Positions 1-10,000 of a DNA stretch of 64,000 nt are shown piece after piece. Within the stretch, counting starts at the first letter, position 1, and each line of letters starts with the position of its first letter. The DNA lies in the NCBI RefSeq assembly GCF_902498995.1, contig NZ_CABVLY010000011.1, forward strand, positions 124,001 through 188,000, in the 5' to 3' direction. A program made the translations under genes and the position numbers. The stretch comes from Burkholderia anthina (lineage in GTDB: Bacteria; Pseudomonadota; Gammaproteobacteria; Burkholderiales; Burkholderiaceae). The notes beneath the pieces were generated by a model. The model was given only the letters and a program-made list of their open reading frames with translations. It did no database searches and had not been told where the DNA came from.

Positions 1-50
1 TGGGCGCCGTATCTCACTGCCGGTCGCGGCTTCCCCAGGCGGGACGGCCG

Positions 51-827
51 CTATCCGAGCCGTGCGGAAAGCTGCCACGTCGCCTGGATCAGCGGCGTGA
101 CATACGGGCGAATGTCGTGCTGCACGGCAAGGGAAACGCCGATCGCCGCCAGCGGCTCGCCGCGACGATTGAGTACCGGCGCCGCGAGATGGCATACGCC
201 GGAACCCGCTTCCGGGCGGCTCAGCGCATAGCCGACGCGCTTGATCTCCGCGAGCTCATTCATCCACTCCGTGCTACCGGCCGCAGGGGACACGGCTCTC
301 GCGCCCCGCCCCGCCATGAACTCGGCCCAGTAGTGCTGCTGCACGCTGGCGGGCAGCATGCTCATCATCGCCTTGCCGGCCGCGCACTGGTGCAGCGCAT
401 CGGACAGGCCCACGTAGACACCGAACGGGTCAGCGAACGGCCACGCGACGTGCGCGACCACGAGTGCATGGGAACCCGCCTGCACGCTCAGGTTCACGCT
501 CTGGTGCAGTTCGTTCTTCAGCACATCGGCGATCGGGTGGAACAGCGGCACGATCGGCTGCTGCAGATAGGCGACGGACGCCATCTGAAAAAGCCGCGCG
601 CCGGCGCAATAGGCTTTCCGACGGCGCAGGTCGCGCACCACCATCCCCCTCTGGAGCAGCGTACCGATGATGCGGTGGCAACTCGTCACCGGGAGATTCA
701 CGCGCTCGGCGATCTCGGTCAGCGTGAGCGGCCAGGTCGACTGAACCAGCGTTTCCAGAATGTCCAGCGCCCCGTCCACTGCCGGGGTCCTGGATTTCGC
801 TTCGGGAAGTGGATCGGGTGCATTCAT
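51..827 (-). CDS. IclR-family transcriptional regulator
   Basis: 258 residues, the usual size of an IclR regulator. A winged helix-turn-helix lies near residues 30-60 (LTEIAERVNLPVTSCHRII), followed by the effector-binding half with the family pattern of a small-molecule pocket (residues about 80-255). It is the last gene of a minus-strand run GMC oxidoreductase, dehydratase, carrier and aldehyde dehydrogenase, 45 bp after the oxidoreductase stop, so it probably controls that operon in response to its substrate. A 16-bp palindrome upstream of the first operon gene (6843-6858) is the obvious operator candidate. The effector cannot be read from sequence. Confidence 0.9.
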   Translation of the reverse strand: MNAPDPLPEAKSRTPAVDGALDILETLVQSTWPLTLTEIAERVNLPVTSCHRIIGTLLQRGMVVRDLRRRKAYCAGARLFQMASVAYLQQPIVPLFHPIADVLKNELHQSVNLSVQAGSHALVVAHVAWPFADPFGVYVGLSDALHQCAAGKAMMSMLPASVQQHYWAEFMAGRGARAVSPAAGSTEWMNELAEIKRVGYALSRPEAGSGVCHLAAPVLNRRGEPLAAIGVSLAVQHDIRPYVTPLIQATWQLSARLG

Positions 828-872
828 AGGCGATCATTCTATCGGCTTTGCCTTCGTCTCCGTCGAGCCGCT

Positions 873-2486
873 TCAGTCGGCGGCGCTTGCCAGGATCCAT
901 GCCGCCGCCCTTTCGGCGACCATCATCGTGGGCGCGTTGATGTTGCCCGACGTGATGTTCGGAAACACCGACGCGTCCACCACCCTCAGGTTCGCGACGC
1001 CGTGCACCTGCAGCCGGCTGTTCACGACCGTGCGCTCCACGTCGCGACCCATCGCGCACGATCCGCACAGGTGGTACACCGATCCGCTTTGCTCGCGAAA
1101 GAACCGCAGCATGCTCTCGTCGTCGGACACGGCTCCCGCCGGGCGCACTTCTTCCGCCGTCACCTGCCTGAGCCAAGGCGTTGCAGTCAGCTCGCGCACC
1201 AGCCGGCTGCCCGCGACGGCCTCGCGGCGATCGTGTTCGGTCGACAGGTAATTCGGATCGATCCGGGGCGCCTCACGCGCGTCGGCACTGGTGAGCTCGA
1301 CGGAGCCGCGGCTCGTCGGCCGGCACGGCGAGAAAAAGATCGTATAGCCCGAGTACGGCTCGACGCGCGGCATGCCGCCCGACTCCGGCAGCACGTACGA
1401 AAGCGGATTGAAGTAGAGCTGCATGTTGGGCACGGGTTCCGCGTCGCTGGTGCGCAGGAAACCGCCGGCCTTCGCCGTCGTCGCGAAGATCCCTTTGCGT
1501 CGGAACAGGTACTGGAGCATGGCCCCTGCCTGCCGGGTCAGGCCGCGCACCTCGTCGTTCACAGTCGGACGGGTGGCGCGGAAGTAATACGATGCGCACA
1601 GATGGTCCTGCAGATTCCGGCCGACCGCCGGGCTATGGTGGACCACGGGAATCTGATGCCGCATCAGCAGCGCCGCATCCCCGACACCCGAGCACTGCAG
1701 CAGTTTCGGCGTCTCCACGGCGCCGGCGGAAAGGATCACCTCGCGGCGCGCGGCAAAGCGCTGACGGTGGCCGCCGATCAGGGCCTCGACGCCGGTCGCC
1801 GTGCGCGTGTCGTCGAACAGCACGCGCTCCACGAGCGCATCCGTGTACACCACGACATTCGCGCGCTTCCTGGCGGGATGCAGGTAGGCCGTACACGACG
1901 AATCCCGTTGCCCGTCGCGCGTGTTGATGTCGTAGACGCCGACGCCCTCGAGGCGCTCGCCGTTGAAATCGTCGTTGAAGCGATAGCCGAGCAGCGTGCA
2001 CGCATCGAAGAACGACTCGCAGATCGGATGCACCGGATCGCGCGTGATGCGGATCTTGCCACTGCCGCTGTGCCATTCGGTATCGCCCGCATGGTGGGAT
2101 TCCAGCCGCTTGAACCAGGGCAGCACATCGCCCCAGCCCCAGCCCGGATTACCCTGGGCGACCCAGTCGTCGAAATCCCGCCGCTGGCCGCGCACGTAGA
2201 TCATTGCGTTGATCGCACCCGAGCCGCCCAGCACCTTGCCGCGCGGCGTGTAGACGCGCTGCCCCGCCAGCTCCGACTGCGGCGACGTCTGATAACGCCA
2301 GTTGTACTTGCGGTGATGAAACAGCTTCGCGAATCCGAGCGGCATGCGCAGCCAGATCGATTTGTCCTCGCCGCCCGCTTCGAGCAGCAGCACCCGGAAC
2401 CGGCCCGATTCGCTCAGGCGATCGGCGAGGATGCAGCCTGCGGAACCGGCGCCCACGATGATGTAGTCAAAACTTGTCGCCTCCAC
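873..2486 (-). CDS. GMC-family FAD-dependent oxidoreductase (choline dehydrogenase-like)
   Basis: 537 residues. The N-terminus has the FAD dinucleotide fold (IIVGAGSAGCILADRL, residues about 10-25), followed by the GMC signature around GKVLGGSGAINAMIYVRG and a C-terminal catalytic segment with HLCGSCAMG and NINAPTMMVAERAA. GMC enzymes oxidise a primary or secondary alcohol to the carbonyl. The start is GTG, 6 bp after the stop of the dehydratase gene, with AGGAG inside the end of that gene, indicating translational coupling. With the aldehyde dehydrogenase of the same operon it could form an alcohol-to-acid oxidation sequence. Substrate unknown; choline is unlikely because betaine genes are absent nearby. 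Confidence 0.88.
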   Translation of the reverse strand: MEATSFDYIIVGAGSAGCILADRLSESGRFRVLLLEAGGEDKSIWLRMPLGFAKLFHHRKYNWRYQTSPQSELAGQRVYTPRGKVLGGSGAINAMIYVRGQRRDFDDWVAQGNPGWGWGDVLPWFKRLESHHAGDTEWHSGSGKIRITRDPVHPICESFFDACTLLGYRFNDDFNGERLEGVGVYDINTRDGQRDSSCTAYLHPARKRANVVVYTDALVERVLFDDTRTATGVEALIGGHRQRFAARREVILSAGAVETPKLLQCSGVGDAALLMRHQIPVVHHSPAVGRNLQDHLCASYYFRATRPTVNDEVRGLTRQAGAMLQYLFRRKGIFATTAKAGGFLRTSDAEPVPNMQLYFNPLSYVLPESGGMPRVEPYSGYTIFFSPCRPTSRGSVELTSADAREAPRIDPNYLSTEHDRREAVAGSRLVRELTATPWLRQVTAEEVRPAGAVSDDESMLRFFREQSGSVYHLCGSCAMGRDVERTVVNSRLQVHGVANLRVVDASVFPNITSGNINAPTMMVAERAAAWILASAAD

Positions 2487-2492
2487 CGGTGC

Positions 2493-3743
2493 CTACTCCT
2501 TGTCGACTGCGTAGCGCGCCTTCCAGCTGTCCGACGGGCCCGCCTTCACGTCGAACGGCTGCGTGGATACGGTCAGGTGCAGGCGGCGGCTCGTATACGG
2601 CATGTGAGCGCGGACGACGTCCATGTCGAGCTCGACGCCGAGGCCCGGCGCCGTCGGCGGAATGATGTAGCCGTCCTCCCATGCGATCGGCTGCTTCAGG
2701 ATCTCGGCATGGAAGCCTTCCCAGCGCATGATGCTCTCCTGGATCAGGAAATTGGGCGACGCCACGCCGAGCTGGATGCTCGCGGCGGCGCCGATCGGGC
2801 CGTTGTAGAGATGCGGGGCGATCTGCGCGTAATGCACTTCGGCCAGGCTCGCGATCTTCTTCGCCTCCAGGATGCCGCCCACGCGGCCGAGATTCATCTG
2901 CAGGATCGATGCCGCGTTGTTGCGCAGCACGTCGAAGAATTCGTACTTGGTGGTAAGCCGCTCGCCCGTCGCCACCGGGATGCTGGTTTTCTGCGCAACC
3001 CGCGCCATCGCTTCCGACTGGCCCGGCGGAACCGGCTCCTCGAACCACAGCGGGTCGTACGGCTCGATGTAGCGGGCGAGCCGCACGGCAGCCGACGGCG
3101 TCATCTGCCCGTGGGTGCCGAAGATCAGGTCGCAGCGGGTGCCGACCGCCTCGCGCAGCCGCCGGCAGAACGTCGCCGACAGTTCCAGCAGGTCGAGGCT
3201 GAGCTGGTGGCCGCAGTACGCGGTGTAGGGGCCGGCCGGATCGAACTTGATCGCGGTGAAGCCCTGCTTCACGTATTCCTCGGCGCAGCGCACGGACAGT
3301 TCGACATCCTCGTAGTCGTGGCTGTACTCGCCGTCGGCCGTCTTCGGATAAAGGTAGGTATACGAGCGCAGCCGCTCGTTCACCTTGCCGCCGATCAGTT
3401 CGTAGACAGGCTTGTTCGCCGCCTTGCCGATGATGTCCCAGCACGCCATCTCGAGGCCGCTCACGATCCCCATCATGCTCGGGTCGGGCCGCTGCGTGAA
3501 GCCGCTCGAATAGGCCTCGCGGAAAAAGCGCTCGATGTGGTGCGGATCGTGATTCTCGAGGTAGCGCTGGTAGACGTCGGCGATCGCGGCCTCCATCACG
3601 TCCGGATGGAAGCTGGCCGCGTAGACTTCGCCCACCCCCTCGATGCCGCATGCCGTCTTCAGCTTGACGAAGATCCAGTAGCGGCCGCCGATGTACGGGG
3701 GCGGCACGGCGACGACATAGGTTTCAAGCGAGGTGATTTTCAT
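2493..3743 (-). CDS. Mandelate racemase/muconate lactonizing-type enzyme (probable sugar-acid dehydratase)
   Basis: 416 residues of the enolase superfamily. The capping domain is at residues 1-125 and the barrel follows. Visible barrel signatures are LIFGTHGQMT (metal-ligand region), WFEEPV (second metal ligand), ATGERL (third ligand) and a late APHLYNGPIG histidine, the general base seen in galactonate/mannonate-type dehydratases. Such enzymes abstract the proton alpha to a carboxylate and usually dehydrate an aldonic or uronic acid. It lies between a carrier gene and a GMC oxidoreductase in one operon, which fits catabolism of a sugar-acid-like compound. The exact substrate is not assignable from sequence. 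Confidence 0.88.
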   Translation of the reverse strand: MKITSLETYVVAVPPPYIGGRYWIFVKLKTACGIEGVGEVYAASFHPDVMEAAIADVYQRYLENHDPHHIERFFREAYSSGFTQRPDPSMMGIVSGLEMACWDIIGKAANKPVYELIGGKVNERLRSYTYLYPKTADGEYSHDYEDVELSVRCAEEYVKQGFTAIKFDPAGPYTAYCGHQLSLDLLELSATFCRRLREAVGTRCDLIFGTHGQMTPSAAVRLARYIEPYDPLWFEEPVPPGQSEAMARVAQKTSIPVATGERLTTKYEFFDVLRNNAASILQMNLGRVGGILEAKKIASLAEVHYAQIAPHLYNGPIGAAASIQLGVASPNFLIQESIMRWEGFHAEILKQPIAWEDGYIIPPTAPGLGVELDMDVVRAHMPYTSRRLHLTVSTQPFDVKAGPSDSWKARYAVDKE

Positions 3744-3795
3744 GTGATTGCCTAGTAACGTGCGATGGTTGAACCGTCATGCGGGGCAGCACCGG

Positions 3796-5100
3796 TCAGC
3801 GGCCCGGAAAACGGTAATGCGCGGTGCGTTTCTTGAAGACGTACACGAGCCCGCTGCCCGCCAGGCAGCACACGGCGATGTACGTGAAGTAGAGCTGGGT
3901 GCCGAACACGCCCGGAAACCGGCGCGAAATCGCCGAGCTGATCATCGGCAGGAACACGTCCGGCGAGAGGCCGACCATCGAAATGATCCCGATCGCCAGC
4001 CCGGTCACGCGCGCCGGCACGTGGCAGCGGTCGACGATGGCCCAGTACAGCCCGTGCACCGAATAGGTCATCAGCCCGAGCACGACGATGCAGCCGGCCA
4101 GCAGCCACACCGGAACCGATCCGGGCACCAGCACGAACAGCATCCACGCGATCGCGGCCGCGAACATGCCGCCGCCGAGCACGTCGACGTTGGAGAAACG
4201 ATCGCCGAGAAAGCCGCCGCCGATCGCGCCGATCGGGCGCATCCACAGCTTGATGACCGTCAGTTCGCCGGCGAGCACGGCCGACGCCGAGAAGTGCGCC
4301 TGGATATAGCTGGAGAACGAGAACGTGGCCCACAGCAGCTGGTAGCCCGACAGCACGATCAGGCTGACGAGCCAGATTTCCGGTATCCGGATCAGCATGA
4401 GAAAGTCGCCGAACGCGGACGGCCCGCCCTGCCGCGCGGCGCCGGATTCGCGGGCCCGGTTGCGGTCGTTCGGCAGAATCAGCCCGGCGAGCACGCCGAT
4501 GCCGAGGCAGGTATACGCGTACATGTGGATCACCGGGCGCAGCGCGAGCTGCGGCGCGAGACTTGCGTAGTGGGCGAAGATGGCCACCGCGATCGACGCG
4601 AGGACGGCCTCGGTGAGGCCGCGTCCGCCGTCGAGGATGCCGAAGAAGCGGCCCTGTTCGCGATCGGTCGCCAGCAGCTTGACGGCGCGCAGGATCGCCG
4701 ACCAGAACGTCAGCCCGCCGGCAACACCCCAGCCGAGATAGATCCAGCGCAGCATCGACGCGTCGGGATAGGTGGCGAACCACAGGCCGAGCAGGCCCAC
4801 GGCGCCCAGCGAGAACAGGACCAGCCAGCGCGAGCTCACGCGGTCGGCCAGCCATCCGCTGGGGATATAGGTCACCACATACGCGATGCCGAGTATCGAA
4901 TAGAGTTCGCCGAGCTGATCGGGCGTGATGTGGAACGCTTGCAGCAGCGTGTTTTCGAAGTTCTGGCGCAGGTACAGCAGCGGATACAGCGCGCCCGCTG
5001 CAAGCGTGAGCACGGCCAGCTGAAAATAGCGGACCAGCCTGGAACCGGCGCCGGACGCCTCGGCCAGCGCCCGTTCGGGGGAATCGATTGATACTGTCAT
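3796..5100 (-). CDS. MFS transporter
   Basis: 434 residues, about twelve hydrophobic segments. The cytoplasmic loop GWLADRVSSRWL between helices 2 and 3 is the MFS motif A. I chose the ATG at 5100 because GGAG sits eight bases upstream; an in-frame start at 5169 would add 23 polar residues and lacks such a site. The gene lies 52 bp before the dehydratase and 212 bp after the aldehyde dehydrogenase in one direction, so it most likely imports the compound processed by those enzymes. The region carries an ILDGGRGL segment reminiscent of organophosphate/sugar-acid carriers, but this is only suggestive. Confidence 0.85.
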   Translation of the reverse strand: MTVSIDSPERALAEASGAGSRLVRYFQLAVLTLAAGALYPLLYLRQNFENTLLQAFHITPDQLGELYSILGIAYVVTYIPSGWLADRVSSRWLVLFSLGAVGLLGLWFATYPDASMLRWIYLGWGVAGGLTFWSAILRAVKLLATDREQGRFFGILDGGRGLTEAVLASIAVAIFAHYASLAPQLALRPVIHMYAYTCLGIGVLAGLILPNDRNRARESGAARQGGPSAFGDFLMLIRIPEIWLVSLIVLSGYQLLWATFSFSSYIQAHFSASAVLAGELTVIKLWMRPIGAIGGGFLGDRFSNVDVLGGGMFAAAIAWMLFVLVPGSVPVWLLAGCIVVLGLMTYSVHGLYWAIVDRCHVPARVTGLAIGIISMVGLSPDVFLPMISSAISRRFPGVFGTQLYFTYIAVCCLAGSGLVYVFKKRTAHYRFPGR

Positions 5101-5312
5101 GACGTCTCCATTTTTTTTACTGCGTCGTATCCGGTCCGCCGGACCGGTATTGCATGACAACCTCGACAATCTGCGCTACGTCTACGGTGCTTCACTCTCC
5201 AATTGATCAGTAGTCCGGAAAACATCGGTTGCTTCCCGGCTCCGGTCCATGCGGCCCGGGCGACGCTGCGTGCAGCACGCCCCGACCGGTGCCTCGATAG
5301 GCCGTTACGCGA

Positions 5313-6737
5313 TCAGTACGGCACGACCACCAGCCGCGTCTGCGTGAACGCGAGCATCCCGTGCTGGCCATCGTCGCCGCCGATGCCCGAGCGCTTCCAG
5401 CCGCCGTGATGGCCCTGGTACGGATCGTCGGGCACGCGATTCACGTAGCACTCGCCCGCCTCGATCTCGTTCGCGACCCGCATGATCGTGCGGTGGTTCT
5501 CGCTGTAGATCATCGACGCCAAGCCGAACTGGTGATCGTTCGCCATCTCCAGCGCGTCGTCGAGCGTCCGGTAGGTCACCACGCCCAGCACCGGCCCGAA
5601 GGTTTCTTCCTGGATGATTTCCATGTCCTGGCGGCATCCGGTGAGCAGCGTCGGCGGATAGAAGAAGCCCTTGCCCGCCGGAATCGCCCCACCGCACTCG
5701 AGCACCGCGCCGTCGTCGATCGCCCGTTCCACCATCTGGTGAATATGGAGGCGCGCGTTGTCGTGGATCAGCGGCCCCATCCAGTCGTGATGCTGGCTGC
5801 GGTCGCCCCACTGGCGCTCCCGCATGCGGTTGCGCAACAGCGCGATCAGCTTCGGGGCGACCTCCTCGTGCACATAGACACGCTCGACCGCGGTACAGAG
5901 CTGCCCGCAGTTGGTGGTCTTGGAGCGCACGATATCGGCCGCCGCCTGCTCGAGATTGGCATCCGGCTCGACGATCGCGGGCGTCTTGCCGCCTAGCTCC
6001 AGCGCCACTTTCGCGATATTGACCTGCGAATATTCGAGCACCTTGCGGCCGGCACCGACGCTCCCGGTCAGCGTGATCATGCCCACGGCGGGATGGGTGC
6101 AGATCTGCTCGGCCACCACATGGCTCATGGCCATGATGTTGACGACGCCGGCCGGGACGTTCGCGTCCTGCACCGCACGCGCGATCTCCAGCGCGGAACA
6201 CGGCGTGTAGCTGCTGGGCCGGACCACCACCGTGTTGCCGGTGATGAGCGCCGGCGCGAGCTTGCGCATCAGCGTGTAGACCGGTGAATTGAACGGAATC
6301 AGGCAGACCACGACGCCGATCGGCTCGCGGAACAGCATCAGGTTCTCGCCCGCGTTGTCGCTCGGGATGATCTCGCCCGTGATGCGGCGCGCCCACTCCG
6401 CGTGGTAGCGGGTGACTTCCGCCGCGTACTGGACCTCGGCACGCGCATGCTGCGGACTCTTGCCGGATTCGAGCGCAAGCGCGTGGCCAATGGCATCGGC
6501 ACGCGCCATCAGCGCATCGGCCAGCCGGTACAGGACTTTCGCGCGTTCGATGGCCGGCAGGCGCCGCCACTTTTTCTGCGCGGCCGCGGCGGCCTGAACG
6601 GCCAGGTCCGCGTCTTCCGGGCTGGTGCTGTCGACGGTGGCCACGATGTCGCCGGTGGCCGGATTGCAGACTTCGATCGAAGGCGTTCGGGCCGACTCGT
6701 TGAAGTGGTTGTCGGCAAAATTCTGATAGTGGCGCAC
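5313..6737 (-). CDS. NAD(P)-dependent aldehyde dehydrogenase (AldA-like)
   Basis: 474 residues with the chosen GTG start. The catalytic cysteine is in NCGQLCTAVERV and the general base glutamate in ALELGGKTP; the cofactor-binding TLTGSVGAGRKV precedes it. Overall pattern and length resemble lactaldehyde dehydrogenase AldA. Start choice: a good promoter lies at 6789-6818, so a longer frame beginning at 6818 would start upstream of the transcript; GTG at 6737 has GGGA seven bases before it. First gene of the catabolic operon and likely oxidises the aldehyde produced by the GMC enzyme or by later cleavage. Specificity is inferred only at family level. Confidence 0.85.
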   Translation of the reverse strand: MRHYQNFADNHFNESARTPSIEVCNPATGDIVATVDSTSPEDADLAVQAAAAAQKKWRRLPAIERAKVLYRLADALMARADAIGHALALESGKSPQHARAEVQYAAEVTRYHAEWARRITGEIIPSDNAGENLMLFREPIGVVVCLIPFNSPVYTLMRKLAPALITGNTVVVRPSSYTPCSALEIARAVQDANVPAGVVNIMAMSHVVAEQICTHPAVGMITLTGSVGAGRKVLEYSQVNIAKVALELGGKTPAIVEPDANLEQAAADIVRSKTTNCGQLCTAVERVYVHEEVAPKLIALLRNRMRERQWGDRSQHHDWMGPLIHDNARLHIHQMVERAIDDGAVLECGGAIPAGKGFFYPPTLLTGCRQDMEIIQEETFGPVLGVVTYRTLDDALEMANDHQFGLASMIYSENHRTIMRVANEIEAGECYVNRVPDDPYQGHHGGWKRSGIGGDDGQHGMLAFTQTRLVVVPY

Positions 6738-6788
6738 GTTGACATCCCGGTTCGTTGAGGTCCTCGCGGACCTGCAGAGTTCACCGGG

Positions 6789-6818
6789 ACTATAAGTGCG
6801 CGTTTCGGAGGGGGTCAA
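6789..6818 (-). promoter_or_regulatory. Sigma-70 promoter of the aldehyde dehydrogenase operon
   Basis: On the minus strand, TTGACC (6813-6818) and TATAGT (6789-6794) are separated by 18 bp, close to the -35/-10 consensus. Transcription would begin near 6782, leaving a leader of about 45 nt before the GTG start. This also argues against longer protein starts further upstream. Confidence 0.65.
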
Positions 6819-6842
6819 TCGATCCCCATAGGCCGGAATTTT

Positions 6843-6858
6843 TTTCCATATATGGAAA
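6843..6858. promoter_or_regulatory. 16-bp perfect palindrome, candidate IclR operator
   Basis: TTTCCATATATGGAAA reads identically on both strands and sits 24 bp upstream of the -35 box of the operon promoter. IclR-family regulators often bind palindromes of this size with TTCC/GGAA arms. The family regulator encoded at the far end of the same operon is the likely ligand; the pairing is inference. Confidence 0.6.
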
Positions 6859-7040
6859 TATGCGCGTCGTGGGTGCGATGCGGTTCATTCCGGACGGCCC
6901 CGCGACATGCGGGTTCCTGTCGTGCGCCGGCCTGGCGCACGTGTGCGCGGCAGCAATCCAGCCCGTGCACGACGCTCACGCGTCGCGGCGTGATGCAGCG
7001 GCTACCGGGCGGGCGAACCGACGTTTCGTCCGTTCCGCGC

Positions 7041-10000
7041 TCATCCCTGGCCCGCCCGCACATGATCGAGCAACGCCTGCAACGGATGCCGGACCTGCTT
7101 CGACGACAGCCGCTTCACCTGGCTGCGGCATGAATACCCCGTCGCCAGCGCTTCGCCATGTTCTTCCGGCGCATCCACCTGCGCGCGCCACGACTGCGCG
7201 TAGATCACCTTCGACGTCGCCAGATTCCGCGCCTCGTGCCCGTACGTCCCCGACATCCCGCAGCACCCGGTCGCCTGCACCTGCAGCCGCAGCCCGCGAC
7301 GCGCGAACACCTGCGCCCACTGCTTGCCGCTGTCGGGCGCATTGGTCTTCTCGGTGCAGTGCGGCAGCAACCGGTACGACGCCCCGCCCACTTCCGCGTC
7401 CGCGCCGGCTTCCGGCAGCGCGTGCAGCAACCACTCCTGCGGCAGCGCGACCTTCGGCACATCGGCGAGCCTCGTCACCTTCAGATACTCCTGACGATAC
7501 GTGAGCGTCATCGCCGGATCGAGGCCGACGAGCGCGACGCCCGATCGCGCCAGCGCGGCCAGTTGCGTCGCGTTGCGGATCGCCGCTTTCTCGAATGCGC
7601 GGAGAAAGCCCTGTACGTGCAGCGCCTTGCCGTTCGGCGCGAGCGGCGCGAGCCACACCTGGAAGCCCGCGCGCGCCGCCAGCTCGATCAGCGTCGCCAG
7701 CTGCTCGGTATCGAAATAGCGCGTGAACGTGTCCTGCACGATGACGACGCTGCGTTCGCGTTGCGCATCGGTCAGCGCCGCGAGCGCCTGCGGCTCGGCG
7801 GGCCGCACGCGCCACTGGCGAATCACGGCCGCGAGATCGAAGCGGCTCAAGAGCGGACTGTCGACCATGCCGACGTGCCGTTCCAGCAGCGTGCGCACCC
7901 AGCCGGCACGCATCAGCCCGTTGTACAGCGCAGGCACGCGCGCCATCCACGGCATCGTGTATTCGAGCGAGCCGATCAGGTAGTCGCGCACCGGCCGCAG
8001 ATAACGCTGGTGATACAGCTCGAGAAAACGCGAGCGGAACTCGGGCACGTTGACCTTGACCGGGCACTGCCCCGCGCACGATTTGCACGCGAGGCAGCCG
8101 GCCATCGCGTCGTACACCTCGTGCGAAAAATCGGCTTCGCCGTTGCGCGCCGCGCGGCTGTTGCGCCAGCGGGTCGCGAGGCCGCTCAGCCACGGCTGCC
8201 GCGCGCGCGCCGCGGCGACCACATCCACGCCGGCCTGCCCTTGCAGACGCAACCATTCGCGCATCAGCGACGCACGCCCCTTCGGCGAATGCACGCGTTC
8301 GCGGGTCGCCTTCCACGACGGGCACATCGCGTCGTCCGGGTCGAAGTTGTAGCACGCGCCGTTGCCGTTGCAGTGCATCGCCGTGCCGTAGCTCTGCCAC
8401 ACGCGCTCGTCGATCTGCCGGTCGTGGTCGCCGCGCGTGGGCACCTCGTCGATCTTCAGCAGCCGCAGCGTATTGTCCGGCGGCGTCGCGATCTTGCCGG
8501 GGTTGAACTGGTTGTGCGGATCGAACGCGGCCTTCAGTTGCTGCAGCGACGGATACAGCTCGCCGAAGAACGCCGGCGCATATTCGGAGCGCACGCCCTT
8601 GCCGTGCTCGCCCCATAACAGGCCACCATGGCGCTGCGTGAGCGCGGCCACCGCATCCGACACCGGACGCACCAGCGCCGCCTGCTTCGGGTCCTTCATG
8701 TCCAGCGCCGGGCGCACGTGCAGCACGCCCGCGTCGACGTGGCCGAACATCCCGTACTGCAGCCCGTGGCCGTCGAGCAGCGCGCGGAATTCGGCGATGT
8801 ACGCGGCCAGGTTTTCGGGCGGCACCGCGGTGTCCTCGACGAACGGCTGCGGGCGCGCTTCGCCCTGCACGTTGCCGAGCAAGCCGACCGCGCGCTTGCG
8901 CATCGCATACACGCGCTTCACCGCGTCGTCGCCGCTCGCGAGCGTATGGCCGAGCCGCTCGACGCGCGTATCGGTGCGCAGATGATCGACGAACGCGCGC
9001 ACCCGCGCATCGACGTCTTGCGCGTCGTCGCCGCTGAATTCGATCAGGTTGATGCCGAGCGTCGGACGCGGGTCGTCCTGCGGGAAATACTCGGCGACGC
9101 TGCTCCACACGAAGTCCTTCATCGCGAGCATCAGCACCTTCGAGTCGACCGTCTCGATCGACAGCGGTTTCAGTTCGAGCAGCGCGCGCGCATCGCGCAG
9201 CGCATCCATGAAGCTCGCGTAGCGCACGTTCACCAGCACCGAATACTTCGGGATCGGCAACACGTTGAGGCGCGCCTCGACGACGAAGCCGAGCGAGCCT
9301 TCGGCGCCGCACAGCACGCTGTTCAGGTTGAAGCGGCCGTCCGCCTCGCGCAGGTGCGCGAGATCGTAGCCGGTCAGGCAGCGATTGAGCTTCGGAAATT
9401 TCGCATCGATCAGCGCGGCCTTTTCATCGGCGATGCGGCGCGCAGTGCGATACACCTTGCCGATCCGGTCCTGCCGCGCGCAGCGGCGCGCCAGTTCGTC
9501 GTCCGCGAGCGCGTCGCTGTGCAGTTGCTCGCCGCCCATCAGCACGAAGTCGAGCGCGAGCACGTGGTCGCGCGTCTTGCCGTACGTGCAGCTGCCCTGC
9601 CCGCTCGCGTCGGTGTTGATCATCCCGCCGACCGTCGCGCGGTTCGACGTCGACAGCTCCGGCGCGAAAAATAGGCCGTGCGGCTTCAGCGCGGCATTGA
9701 GCTGATCCTTGACGACGCCCGCCTGCACGCGCACCCAGCGCTCGGCGACGTTGATCTCCAGGATCCGGTTCATGTTGCGCGACAGGTCGACGACCACGCC
9801 GTCGGTCAGCGACTGCCCGTTGGTGCCGGTGCCGCCGCCGCGCGCGGCTACCGCGACGTCGCGATGCGCGGGTTCGGCGAGCAACCGCGCGACGAGCCGC
9901 ACGTCGTCCGCATGCGCGGGACAGATCACCGCCTGCGGCAGCCGCTGGTAGATCGAGTTGTCCGTGGCCTGCACGGTCCGGTTCGCGTGATCTGCACGGA

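Noticed and set aside
117..3755. A 1212-codon plus-strand open frame
   Set aside because: It runs antisense to four well-supported minus-strand genes, is Arg/His/Ala-rich and has no family features; a GC-rich shadow frame.
5101..5312. The 212-bp gap inside the aldehyde dehydrogenase operon as a separate promoter
   Set aside because: No convincing -35/-10 pair on the minus strand; left as part of one operon.
6829..6836. CCCCATAGG upstream of the aldehyde dehydrogenase as an iteron
   Set aside because: Only the CCCATA half matches; the TACC half is missing.
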